This document shows, one piece after another, positions 16,903 through 26,424 of a stretch of DNA of 64,000 bases. The stretch comes from Chryseolinea sp. H1M3-3 (GTDB lineage: Bacteria > Bacteroidota > Bacteroidia > Cytophagales > Cyclobacteriaceae): positions 1,054,001-1,118,000 of the forward strand of contig NZ_JARKMY010000001.1 of the NCBI RefSeq assembly GCF_029360725.1, read 5' to 3'. A program made the position numbers and the translations under genes. How positions within the stretch are numbered: position 1 is the stretch's first letter; each line of letters starts with the position of its first letter. Under the pieces are notes generated by a model. That model was not told where the DNA came from, searched no databases, and worked only from the letters and a program-made list of their open reading frames with translations.

Positions 16903-19290
16903 ATGTATCGCGGCTATGTCAAAATAGCATTTCGGAGTCTGCGTAGGAATAAACTAATCTCGGCGATCAACATCCTGGGTTTAGCCGTCGGTATGTCGGT
17001 CGCACTGTTGCTTTGCTTATGGGTGGTGGACGAACTTTCTTTTAACCGTGATTTTGACGGACATGATAGAATAGCCCGCGTGTTGCAATATGTAAGCAAG
17101 AACGGCGAAGTAACAACTTGGAGACATGTACCCTATCCGTTAGCGGCTGAGTTGCGCAAGGATTATGCGAGTGACTTCGAATTGATTAGTAATGTATATC
17201 CACAGTATGAACTGTTGAGTTTTGAAACCAAGGTTTCCAACAGAAATGGAAAATACGCAGAACGCGATTTCTTTAAACTCTTCTCCATCAAACTAATCTG
17301 TGGCAGTGAAAACCAACTACAAGGAACTACAAATATCTTTTTGTCTCAATCTGCCGCCAAAGCTTATTTCGGAAGCGCTGATCCACTGGGAAAGGCAATG
17401 ACGTTGAAAAGCACGGATTCTGATCCGATGAATGTCCTCGTCGCAGGTATCTATCAGGATTTTCCTATTCACTCCGATATGGCGGGAACGGATTATATCG
17501 CGCCGTGGGATATTGTCCTCTCTAAAGGTTGGATAGCTGAAATGGAAGATCAGTGGACGCAGAACTTTGTCGAGTTGTACGTCAAGATCAAAGATTTGAC
17601 TTCATTCGAGAAAGCCTCGATGAAGATCAAAGATGCCAAGCTTCGTAGGGTGGATGCGGATGATGCTAAAATGAAGCCAGAACTTTTTCTCCATCCAATG
17701 GACGACTGGCACTTGCGCGACGAGTTTAAAAATGGAAAGAATGCGGGAGGTCGAATACAGTACGTTTGGTTGTTTGGAGCGATCGGCATCTTCATTCTGC
17801 TCATGGCGTGTATCAACTTCATGAACTTAACCACAGCACGGTCGGAACGTCGGTCGCGGGAAGTTGGCGTGAGGAAGTCGATCGGATCGTTGCGCAAGCA
17901 ACTGATCGCGCTTTTTTTTACAGAATCACTCCTTGTTACGTTGCTGGCGTTCGCTGTTACACTATTAAGTGTTCTTGTATCATTGCCTTTCTTCAATGCC
18001 CTGGCACATAAGCATATATACATACCGTTAGGCACGCCAATGTTCTGGGTGTCAACGCTTTTTTCATGTCTGGTCATCGCGCTGGTATGCGGAAGTTATC
18101 CTGCGATATACTTATCGTCGATCAACGCGATCGATGCGCTAAAGGGATCTTATCGTTCGGGAAAATCCGCAGCGACTCTGCGTCGTGCACTGGTGGTGGT
18201 GCAATTTACTGTATCGGTTGTTCTCATTGTAGTGACGATCACAGTTACGAACCAGATTGAGTTCGCGATGAATCGTCCTGTCGGATACGATCGCGCAGCG
18301 TTGGTTACCGTTCCCGTTAGAACGAATGCCATACACGCACATTTTGATACTTTCACCCGAGAGCTGACGAGTGACGGATCGGTCATTTCCGTTGCGGAAG
18401 CAAGTGCACCACCTACTGCAAGATATTCTCTTACGACGAAGATTTCATGGCCTGGCAAAGACCCCAATACGATTTATACATTTGCAGCATTCCCCGTGTC
18501 ACAGCACTATGGCCAAACGGTTGGCTGGAAGATCAAGTATGGAGAAGATTTTCCTCAGGATATGGAGGCAGACACGGCGAGCATCGTTATCAATGAGGCT
18601 GCGATGGAACAAATGGGTCTTCAGGATCCCGTAGGATCGGTGATCCAGTGGTGGGGTGATAATTTCAAAGTGATTGGTGTTGTCGATAATATGATGCATG
18701 AATCACCTTATCAAGCCATTCAGCCTTCTGTCTATACGCTGCTAAATAACAGCGGTGTTCTAATCATTAGGTTGAATTCCTTTTCTGAAGCATCGACAGC
18801 TTTAGAGCATATTGAAAGAACCTTTAAAGAATTTAATTCGGAAGAACCCTTTACCTACCAGTTTGTCGAAGATGAGTACGCAAGGAAATTCGACGCCGAG
18901 AAGGATGTGAAAAGATTGACTACTATTTTTTCTGCGTTGGCAATTGTGATTAGTTGCTTGGGGCTACTTGGATTAGTCTCTTACGTAGCAGAACAACGAA
19001 AGAAGGAAATCGGCATCAGGAAGGTCATGGGTGCGTCAGCACTCAATATCTGGATGATGTTGTCAAAAGATTTTGCATTCCTGGTTGTAATCTCAGGTGT
19101 CATTGCAATACCCTTAGGATATTATCTCATTGATTCTTGGCTTGCAAATTATGAATACAGAATTACCTTCACCTGGTTCATCTTTGTCGAGGCTTTCCTT
19201 TCGGTAATGTTTGTAACGCTACTAACGGCTAGTTATCAGACTATTGCGACTGCATGTAAAGCTCCCGCTGAAAGTTTGCGCTCGGAGTAG
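16903..19290 (+). CDS. MacB/FtsX-type ABC transporter permease
   Basis: 795 residues. The N-terminus MYRGYVKIAFRSLRRNKLIS followed by a membrane helix (near residues 20-42) and a periplasmic core domain is typical of Bacteroidota MacB_PCD proteins. The first FtsX domain spans about residues 290-450 (RREVGVRKSIGSLRKQL), with a second periplasmic region and a second FtsX domain near 675-790 (KKEIGIRKVMGASALNIW). Such proteins usually work with a separate LolD/MacB-like ATPase, which is not in the neighbourhood. Possible roles are lipoprotein, lipid or peptide export, or signalling. Long isolated copies are common in this phylum. Confidence 0.9.
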   Translation: MYRGYVKIAFRSLRRNKLISAINILGLAVGMSVALLLCLWVVDELSFNRDFDGHDRIARVLQYVSKNGEVTTWRHVPYPLAAELRKDYASDFELISNVYPQYELLSFETKVSNRNGKYAERDFFKLFSIKLICGSENQLQGTTNIFLSQSAAKAYFGSADPLGKAMTLKSTDSDPMNVLVAGIYQDFPIHSDMAGTDYIAPWDIVLSKGWIAEMEDQWTQNFVELYVKIKDLTSFEKASMKIKDAKLRRVDADDAKMKPELFLHPMDDWHLRDEFKNGKNAGGRIQYVWLFGAIGIFILLMACINFMNLTTARSERRSREVGVRKSIGSLRKQLIALFFTESLLVTLLAFAVTLLSVLVSLPFFNALAHKHIYIPLGTPMFWVSTLFSCLVIALVCGSYPAIYLSSINAIDALKGSYRSGKSAATLRRALVVVQFTVSVVLIVVTITVTNQIEFAMNRPVGYDRAALVTVPVRTNAIHAHFDTFTRELTSDGSVISVAEASAPPTARYSLTTKISWPGKDPNTIYTFAAFPVSQHYGQTVGWKIKYGEDFPQDMEADTASIVINEAAMEQMGLQDPVGSVIQWWGDNFKVIGVVDNMMHESPYQAIQPSVYTLLNNSGVLIIRLNSFSEASTALEHIERTFKEFNSEEPFTYQFVEDEYARKFDAEKDVKRLTTIFSALAIVISCLGLLGLVSYVAEQRKKEIGIRKVMGASALNIWMMLSKDFAFLVVISGVIAIPLGYYLIDSWLANYEYRITFTWFIFVEAFLSVMFVTLLTASYQTIATACKAPAESLRSE

Positions 19291-19830
19291 ATACATCGCC
19301 AGTACTTCATTTTTTGTGGAATCAGTATTTAACCAGTCCGATCCGAGTTGCCGGCTTTGTAAGCTTACTTAAGCAATTGGGCCTTCTAGATTCTATTCAA
19401 GATCCTTTCAAGTATATAGTATATAAGGCCACTATCATGCATTATTAGATTAATAAAACCCCACCAATCAAGGTATCCGAGCGAGGCCATTTATCAGCCC
19501 CTATCGGTTCACTTTAGGGTTAGTATTTTCAAGTATACTGACAGCGGAGCTAGGGCGGAGTTAAGGCGAAGCTAGAGTCAGGTTTTTGTACGGTGCGGTC
19601 ATAATGTCAGTCCTCAAAAAAAGTCGTTCTATTCAGAGGCTAAACTAGACACCATCCGGTTCAGTTATATAGTCCAACCAGTACCAAGCCGAAAGCCAAT
19701 CTACTTCTGCGAATCCCACTTTCTGTCGCCTAGTTCGATTGCGTCAGGCGTTTTAATCCATTAACTTCAAGCGGTAACTAATGCCTCTACATCGACGTTA
19801 TGGCTATAAATTTTTGTCGCATCAAGATTC
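19291..19830. other. 540-bp gene-free stretch
   Basis: No frame of gene-like quality on either strand. It holds the 11-bp triple repeat described separately and presumably the PBP1A promoter, which I cannot place. Confidence 0.55.
19543..19575 (+). repeat. Three tandem 11-bp units
   Basis: AGCGGAGCTAG, GGCGGAGTTAA and GGCGAAGCTAG follow one another without gaps, and the array is flanked by CTGAC and GTCAG. The units are about one helical turn long. Confidence 0.7.
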
Positions 19831-22110
19831 ATGCTCCGGAAAATTAAGAGAACATTGCTGCTTCGTCGCCCTTGGTTTCCAAAAGCAATAAAAGCAATCT
19901 GGATTTTCTTCTTTTGTCTTATTATCGGCTTGCCACTGTATGTCTATTCCGTCCGCATCGATTTGTTCGGATTGTTCGGGGGAATGCCAAGCCTGAAAGC
20001 AATTTCAAATCCTGAAAATGATTTGTCGTCCGAATTAATCTCTGAGGACGGCGTCTCCCTGGGTAGATATTTCCTTTACAATAGAAGCCAGGTTACATAC
20101 GCGCAGTTGTCACCGGACTTGGTCAGGACTTTACTTTATTCTGAAGACCACAGATTTTATGATCACTCAGGTTTGGATTTTCAAGCCTACCTGCGCGCCA
20201 TCTATGGTGTTCTTACCTTTAGCTCTTCAACCACCGGCGGCGGCAGTACGCTTACGCAGCAGTTGGCAAAGAATCTCTATACGCAAGATCCGGAGTTGGA
20301 CGGCAGCCTTGCGAAACTTGGAGAACTGCCAAGAAGAATTATCCAGAAGACCAAAGAATGGATCATCTCGGTTCACCTGGAAAGAAATTTTACAAAAGAA
20401 GAAATTATAACCATGTATCTCAATACAACCACCTGGAGTAGCAATGCGTATGGGATAAAGGTTGCAGCCGAAACGTATTTTAAAAAACATCCGAAAAATT
20501 TAAATCTGCAAGAGTCTGCCGTGCTTGTTGGCATGCTTCAGAATCCCTCCCTATTTCACCCGAAGTTTCGGCCCCAGAATTCGTTAAAGAAAAGAAACCA
20601 GGTGCTGGCAAAAGTATTTGAGCATGGCTATATAAAAGCATCCACTTACGATTCGCTCATACAACTTCCGATCGAGTTAAACTATTCTGTGCAAAACCAA
20701 AATGCAGGAGTTGCCACTTATTTCCGTGCAGCAATTGAAAAGGATCTAATGACCTGGTGCAAAAAACATGGTTACAACCTGAATGAATCCGGACTAAAAA
20801 TTTACACTACCATCAATAGCCGGATGCAGCGATATGCTGTGGAAGCAATGAACGAAAGCATGAAACTACAGCAAAAAACATTTGATGCACATTGGAAAGG
20901 AAGAAATCCTTGGATTGACGAAAATCGTAACGAGCTGCCGGGTTTTCTTGAATCACGAATTAAACAAACAAACGCTTACAGAAATCTGGTAAAGCGGTAT
21001 GGCGAAAATACCGACTCAATTAACATCATGCTTCGCATGAAAAAACCCATGACTGTTTTTACCTGGAACGGTGATCGCGACACATTGTTCAGCTCAATGG
21101 ATTCTTTGAATTATTATAAGCGCTTCCTGCAGGCTGGCTTTATGTCAATGGATCCACACACCGGCGCAGTAAAAGCATGGGTTGGAGGAATCAATCATAA
21201 ATATTTTAAGTATGATCATGTACGACAAGGTACCCGACAACCTGGTTCGACCTTCAAAGCATTTGTTTATGGAACAGCAATAGAAGCGGGATACAATCCA
21301 TGCTTCCGGCTTCAAGATATTTCACCTACGTTTAATCTTGCAGGTGGAGCAACATGGACGCCTGCTAATGCCGCCGGCGATCGTGGTACCGGTGCTTCAC
21401 TAACTTTACGGCAAGCATTAGCGCTGTCTAAAAATTCCATTACGGCGCAAGTGCTGCAACGTGTTGGCGCAGAGAACGTAGTGGATTTCGCGCGAAGAGC
21501 AGGTATCAAAAGTCCGATTGATCCAGTCCCAGCGTTGTGTCTGGGTGTAAGTGATGTATCCTTGTATGAACTTATCGGCGCTTACAGTACCTTTGTTAAC
21601 TTAGGTATCTACACAGAGCCGTTTTTCATTACACGTATTGAAGATAAAAATGGCAATGTGATCGAAAGCTTTATTCCAGAGAAAAAGCAAGCCATCAATG
21701 AGGCAACAGCTTTTAAAATGATTTATATGCTGATGGGCGGTGTAGAAGAAGAAGGCGGAAATTCACAAACACTGGATGAAGATCTAATCATCGACAATGA
21801 AATTGGCGCAAAAACCGGAACTACGAATAATGCGTCCGACGGCTGGTACATTGGCATCACCCATAACTTAGTAGCTGGGGCATGGGTGGGAGGCGATGAA
21901 CGCAGTATCCACTATCGCGAATGGGCTTTAGGCCAAGGTGGACGAACAGCCCGTCCCATTTGGGAAAAATATATGCTGAAGGTATATGCGGATCGAAACC
22001 TTGAATATAAAAAAGGTGCATTCAAAAGACCAGCAGAATTAAACATGACAATTGACTGCAGTGAGTTTGATACAACAGAAGACCCATCCCCTTTCGAACC
22101 GAACAACTAG
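19831..22110 (+). CDS. Penicillin-binding protein 1A, bifunctional glycosyltransferase/transpeptidase
   Basis: 759 residues. One N-terminal membrane helix (about residues 22-43) anchors the protein in the cytoplasmic membrane. The GT51 domain shows catalytic Glu105 in EDHRFYDH and GGGSTLTQQ at 136-144. The transpeptidase domain shows the active-site Ser473 in GSTFK (472-476), SKNS at 533-536 and KTGT at 661-664. The enzyme polymerises and crosslinks peptidoglycan. It is a single gene after a long non-coding stretch, with the GH97 gene convergent 20 bp downstream. Confidence 0.95.
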   Translation: MLRKIKRTLLLRRPWFPKAIKAIWIFFFCLIIGLPLYVYSVRIDLFGLFGGMPSLKAISNPENDLSSELISEDGVSLGRYFLYNRSQVTYAQLSPDLVRTLLYSEDHRFYDHSGLDFQAYLRAIYGVLTFSSSTTGGGSTLTQQLAKNLYTQDPELDGSLAKLGELPRRIIQKTKEWIISVHLERNFTKEEIITMYLNTTTWSSNAYGIKVAAETYFKKHPKNLNLQESAVLVGMLQNPSLFHPKFRPQNSLKKRNQVLAKVFEHGYIKASTYDSLIQLPIELNYSVQNQNAGVATYFRAAIEKDLMTWCKKHGYNLNESGLKIYTTINSRMQRYAVEAMNESMKLQQKTFDAHWKGRNPWIDENRNELPGFLESRIKQTNAYRNLVKRYGENTDSINIMLRMKKPMTVFTWNGDRDTLFSSMDSLNYYKRFLQAGFMSMDPHTGAVKAWVGGINHKYFKYDHVRQGTRQPGSTFKAFVYGTAIEAGYNPCFRLQDISPTFNLAGGATWTPANAAGDRGTGASLTLRQALALSKNSITAQVLQRVGAENVVDFARRAGIKSPIDPVPALCLGVSDVSLYELIGAYSTFVNLGIYTEPFFITRIEDKNGNVIESFIPEKKQAINEATAFKMIYMLMGGVEEEGGNSQTLDEDLIIDNEIGAKTGTTNNASDGWYIGITHNLVAGAWVGGDERSIHYREWALGQGGRTARPIWEKYMLKVYADRNLEYKKGAFKRPAELNMTIDCSEFDTTEDPSPFEPNN

Positions 22111-22130
22111 CTCAGGTTGACTTGGAAATC

Positions 22131-24119
22131 TTAATTCAATCGCCTTAAAATTCCAGCCCATCCGCCCCCTGATGCCAGCTGTATTTTAATTTTATTTCCG
22201 GCGCTGATTTTAATCACTTCTCTTTTGTAGTCCGTCGCTTCCCGGTCAGCATTGACTCCATCCTTAAATATTTCTGCTTCGTATGTTCCTTTAGGGAGGA
22301 AAGAAAAATCTAATGTCAGCTCACGCGCGTTCCAGTTGGTCATGGCACCAACGTACCAGGTATCCGCCTTTCTCCTCGCAAGCGCAACATACTCCCCGAC
22401 CTTGCCATCCAATGCTACCGTTTCATCATAAACGGTTGGAAACTTGGCAATAAAATCAGTGCTTTCTTGCTCCTTCATGTAAATCGTCGGATTGTCTGAA
22501 AGCATTTTCAACGGTTCCTCAAAGATAACATACATGGCCAGCTGGTGGCAGCGCGTACCCTGACTCATAGGGGAGGCATGGATTGGCCGGAAGTTCGTTT
22601 TGTTTGCATTTCTCATAGCCCCGGGCGTATAGTCCATCGGCCCGGCAACCATCCGGATAAAAGGTATGGTTACATCATACCTCGGAACATCATCTCTCGC
22701 CCATTTTGTGTTTTCCATTCCCTTCACTCCTTCAAATCCTATAACGTTGGGATAGGTGCGTTGAAGGCCTGTCGGTTTATACATGCCATGCAAATCGATC
22801 ATTAATTTATGCCTGGCTGCTTTCTCCGCAATTTCATAGGTTGATGCGACCATCTTCTGATCGTCACGGTCCAGAAAGTCGATCTTAAATCCTTTTACCC
22901 CCATTTTCGAATACTTCTCAAATACGTCGTCAATTTGTTGAGTAAGTGCATACCAAGTAGCCCAAAGAATAACACCAACACCTTTTTCCTTTCCGTAGGT
23001 AACGATCTCCTCCATGTCAATCGTCGGTGATACTTTTGTCATATCCGTACTAACGGACCAACCTTCGTCCATTACAATATATTCCAACTTGTTTGCAGCA
23101 GCGAAATCTATATAGTACTTATAAGTAGCCGTGTTTATACCGGCCTTAAAATCCACGTGGGAAATATTCCAGTTGTTCCACCAGTCCCAAGCGACTTTTC
23201 CGGGCTTAATCCATGATACATCAGCAATGCGTGGAGGAGATGCAAGTTTTTGCACAATATCGTTATCCAGTAATTCCCTGTCTTGCTCGCTGATCACAAC
23301 GGCGCGCCATGGAAAGCTTCGGGTACCCTTGGTTTTTGCAATGTAATCTGCGCGTTTAGTTACCATAAGGTTCATCATATTAAAACCACCTTGCTTTTCT
23401 TCCAACGGAAAAGGTGCAAACTCGCCAACCAGGCCCTGCCGTGTCTCTTGATTTACATTAATGAACATGCCTGGATAATCCTCCAGGTCCGCTTCAAGGA
23501 TCAACGCTTTCTTCCCATCGCCTATATCGACAAGCAGTGGTAAGAATGCAAGGGTGTCATTATTGAATTTTGAGATGTTAGTTTCCTTGTAAAGTGACTC
23601 AAACGAATTGACGTAGATCTCCGTCCCTCGCAAGTCTTTGACAAAAGGGATAAAAGCTTTGTGATCCTCCGTAAAGTTGAAGTTGACCACCTCATTCTTA
23701 ACTGTCAGGTCTTCCTTTTTCGACGTAAATAATCTGTAAGCAACACCATCATTATAAGCCCGGACAAGTAATCCATAATCACCTTTTAAGCGGACCGTCA
23801 ACTGATTGTACTCGTCGGGAATAACATTTTTTTTATAGTTAATGGCATTAATTGTTCTTTTAACTTTTTCCATTTTAGAGGAAGAAATTTTTGGGTCTGC
23901 ACCCAGCACTTCTCCACTTTGCAACTGAAGGGCTATCGCAGAAGGCGTAATGATTTGTTCCCCTTTGTGTGTAACTGACCACGTTAACTGGCTACCCGCT
24001 TCGACTTTCACAACAATTGCACCATCGGGTGACGCAACCTGCAATATTCTTCCATTTTGCGCGTAAATAGAAATTGTACACAGGAAAATCATTGTGAGAC
24101 TAACAACAAGGTTCTTCAT
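22131..24119 (-). CDS. Glycoside hydrolase family 97 (SusB-like) alpha-glycosidase
   Basis: 662 residues with a cleavable signal peptide (MKNLVVSLTMIFLCTISIYA). The N-terminal beta-sandwich (about 25-290) is followed by the TIM-barrel with VAWDWWNNW, MDEGWS and GVKGFKIDFLDRDDQKMV, then HASPMSQGTRCHQL and a C-terminal beta domain: the GH97 layout. GH97 has inverting alpha-glucosidases and retaining alpha-galactosidases. The Asp in KIDFLDRDDQ fits the nucleophile of the retaining branch, so alpha-galactosidase-like activity is my inference. It should be periplasmic. No SusC/SusD genes lie nearby, so it is not in a classic utilisation locus. Confidence 0.92.
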   Translation of the reverse strand: MKNLVVSLTMIFLCTISIYAQNGRILQVASPDGAIVVKVEAGSQLTWSVTHKGEQIITPSAIALQLQSGEVLGADPKISSSKMEKVKRTINAINYKKNVIPDEYNQLTVRLKGDYGLLVRAYNDGVAYRLFTSKKEDLTVKNEVVNFNFTEDHKAFIPFVKDLRGTEIYVNSFESLYKETNISKFNNDTLAFLPLLVDIGDGKKALILEADLEDYPGMFINVNQETRQGLVGEFAPFPLEEKQGGFNMMNLMVTKRADYIAKTKGTRSFPWRAVVISEQDRELLDNDIVQKLASPPRIADVSWIKPGKVAWDWWNNWNISHVDFKAGINTATYKYYIDFAAANKLEYIVMDEGWSVSTDMTKVSPTIDMEEIVTYGKEKGVGVILWATWYALTQQIDDVFEKYSKMGVKGFKIDFLDRDDQKMVASTYEIAEKAARHKLMIDLHGMYKPTGLQRTYPNVIGFEGVKGMENTKWARDDVPRYDVTIPFIRMVAGPMDYTPGAMRNANKTNFRPIHASPMSQGTRCHQLAMYVIFEEPLKMLSDNPTIYMKEQESTDFIAKFPTVYDETVALDGKVGEYVALARRKADTWYVGAMTNWNARELTLDFSFLPKGTYEAEIFKDGVNADREATDYKREVIKISAGNKIKIQLASGGGWAGILRRLN

Positions 24120-24236
24120 GTTGATTATTTTATGGTTGGTTGTCCGGTAATCCCGTCACAGACAAATTAAAAGACTCAATCAATATAACGCTAGGGCTTA
24201 TTTGCGAATTAATCCATGGATAAATTTAATCCTACA

Positions 24237-25052
24237 CTACAGCGATTTGATCAGGCCGATATAAAGATCGGTCAGAGAATTTTCGGCTTTGCCAGCGACT
24301 GCAATTATTTCTTCAATGTTAGCAGGCTGTAGGTTGTCGGGATCGCAATCATCAGTTAGAACCGAAATAGCACAACACGGCAGCCCCGCATGATTGGCTA
24401 CGATAACTTCCGGTACGGTACTCATACCAACAACATCGGCGCCAATTCTTTGAAGATAACGGTACTCAGCACGGGTTTCCAAGTTTGGCCCAGACACGCA
24501 TGCATATACACCAACATTAAGTTTGATGTCTTTTTGCCTGGCAATGCTTACTAACTTTTCATTAAGGATTTTTGAGTAGGGTTGACTCATGTCTGGAAAA
24601 CGGGGGCCGAGTTCATGGTAATTTTCACCGCGCAACGGATTGTCTGGCTGCAGATTAATATGATCATCGATCAGCATCAGCTCACCTTTCTTCCATTTTA
24701 AATTCATGTTTCCAGCCGCATTGGAAATGAGGAGATTTTTTACTCCCAGTGCTTTCATCACCCGAACAGGCAATGTGATTTGCTGCATGGAATATCCTTC
24801 GTAATAATGATAGCGGCCTTGCATGGCCAGTATCTTTCTCCCGCCAATCTCACCATACACCAGTTTCCCCTTGTGAAATTCAACCGTCGAGTCCGGAAAA
24901 TGAGGAATGTCTTTATAGTCGACAATCACAGGATCTTTAACATGTTGGATAAATCCATTACCAAGTCCTGTCCCTAAAATTACGCCTATTTCAGGGAGTT
25001 TAACGCCGAGATTTAAAATGTAATCAGCTGCTTCTTTAATTTGCTTAATCAT
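24237..25052 (-). CDS. Purine nucleoside phosphorylase
   Basis: 271 residues from the ATG at 25052. The frame extends 14 codons further, but the family begins at about MIKQIKEAADYILN. Motifs of the trimeric PNP class: GVILGTGLG (phosphate loop), GRYHYYEGY, ISNAAGNMN, GPNLETRAEYRYLQRIGADV and VGMSTVPEVIVANH. It splits inosine and guanosine to base and ribose 1-phosphate in the cytoplasm, for purine salvage. It stands between the GH97 gene and the efflux operon and is probably transcribed alone. Confidence 0.95.
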   Translation of the reverse strand: MIKQIKEAADYILNLGVKLPEIGVILGTGLGNGFIQHVKDPVIVDYKDIPHFPDSTVEFHKGKLVYGEIGGRKILAMQGRYHYYEGYSMQQITLPVRVMKALGVKNLLISNAAGNMNLKWKKGELMLIDDHINLQPDNPLRGENYHELGPRFPDMSQPYSKILNEKLVSIARQKDIKLNVGVYACVSGPNLETRAEYRYLQRIGADVVGMSTVPEVIVANHAGLPCCAISVLTDDCDPDNLQPANIEEIIAVAGKAENSLTDLYIGLIKSL

Positions 25053-25110
25053 AACGCAATATAACCGTTGTACAGTACCGTAGTAATCTTGCAATTATAA
25101 TTAAGATCAG

Positions 25111-26424
25111 TTATCTCAATAAACTACCACTTAAACGGAGCAATTCTATTTCAGCGACTTTGGCAAGATAACGCGCATTGATAAGACGGGTATATGCCTC
25201 CGCTAAGCTCTGCTGTGCTGTACGCAGCTCAACAAAAGTAGTGGCACCGCGCTTGTAAGTTTCCAAAGCAATGGAAACGTTTTCCTTCGCCAGAAAAATA
25301 TTCTCTTCTTCAATCAGTAATATTTTTTTTGCATTGTCGTAGCTCACAAATGCATTTTGTAATCCAACATTCACATTTGTTTTTAGTTGGTCATAAGTTA
25401 TTCTTTGCCGACTAATATTGAGTTTTGCTTGTTGGATCAGGCGTCGTTGATTAAAGCCGGTTAGAATCGGGAAGTTCACGGAAAATCCGTAGTTGTAACC
25501 CTCACTTTGATTATACACGGGAGAGAATGGATTAAGCAGTCTGGTATTATCTGTTCGCTGAAAATTGTAAGAAGTGTTAAAATCGATAAAGGGTAATAAC
25601 TCCGCTTTACGTTCTCTACTGGAGAGACTTGAGATTCTTATTTCACTTCTTGCAGCCTGTAATCCAAAATTTGTGTTTTCAAGGTTGCTGGAAAGTTCTT
25701 CCTGGCGGAGATTGAGGTTCATGATAATAGTATCAGAAACTTCATACTGCGTGGGTAACTGCAATCCTACCAACGCATTCAGCTGATCTTTAAGTTGGAG
25801 GATCAATACTTGTTGTTGTATGGCTTGCGTACGTTGAGCATTATAGTCAACCTTGGCTTGAAGCAATTCAGGTTTAGCGCCCATCCCAACCTGTAATTTT
25901 CTTTCAGCAAGTTTAACCCGTTCTTCGCTAACCGACATTTGTTCCTGGATTGCCTTAAGCTGTTGTTTTTGTCGAATAATATCAAAATAGTTAGAGGCTA
26001 CAGAGGCAATTGTATTTACCATTTGGTCTTTTACCAACAACTCACCTTGCTCTGCAATTGCTGCGATGCGTTCCCTGGTTGCAAACATTCTTGTTCCATC
26101 AAACAGTGTCCAGGTAAGTTGTGCAGACGCGTTGGTGTTATTAGCTTCAGCTTTTCCGGTAATATTTCTGGACTCATCCGCAAATCTTAATTCCTGGTCA
26201 TTACTGTTCCATACAGTCGTACCAACCGCGTTTATTTGAGGAAGAAAGGCACCAAATGCATATTTATTATCTGTTGCCGCAGCTTCTGAAACGTTTTTGG
26301 ATAATTGAACATCATAATTTTTTTCAAGCGCTAAGGCAATGATCTGTTCAAGCGGTATTTCTTCCTGAGAAAACGAATGGTGAAAAGCAAAAACGAAAGC
26401 AAGCAATAAGACTCTATGCATCAT
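25111..26424 (-). CDS. TolC-family outer-membrane efflux protein
   Basis: 437 residues with a signal peptide (MMHRVLLLAFVFAFHHSFSQ). It contains the two long helical repeats of outer-membrane efflux proteins, each ending in a beta segment (LTWTLFDGTRMF and VNFPILTGFNQRRLIQQ). It forms the trimeric outer-membrane exit channel of a tripartite pump. Its start overlaps the pump gene by 11 bp, making it the last gene of the adaptor-pump-channel operon. Confidence 0.93.
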   Translation of the reverse strand: MMHRVLLLAFVFAFHHSFSQEEIPLEQIIALALEKNYDVQLSKNVSEAAATDNKYAFGAFLPQINAVGTTVWNSNDQELRFADESRNITGKAEANNTNASAQLTWTLFDGTRMFATRERIAAIAEQGELLVKDQMVNTIASVASNYFDIIRQKQQLKAIQEQMSVSEERVKLAERKLQVGMGAKPELLQAKVDYNAQRTQAIQQQVLILQLKDQLNALVGLQLPTQYEVSDTIIMNLNLRQEELSSNLENTNFGLQAARSEIRISSLSSRERKAELLPFIDFNTSYNFQRTDNTRLLNPFSPVYNQSEGYNYGFSVNFPILTGFNQRRLIQQAKLNISRQRITYDQLKTNVNVGLQNAFVSYDNAKKILLIEEENIFLAKENVSIALETYKRGATTFVELRTAQQSLAEAYTRLINARYLAKVAEIELLRLSGSLLR

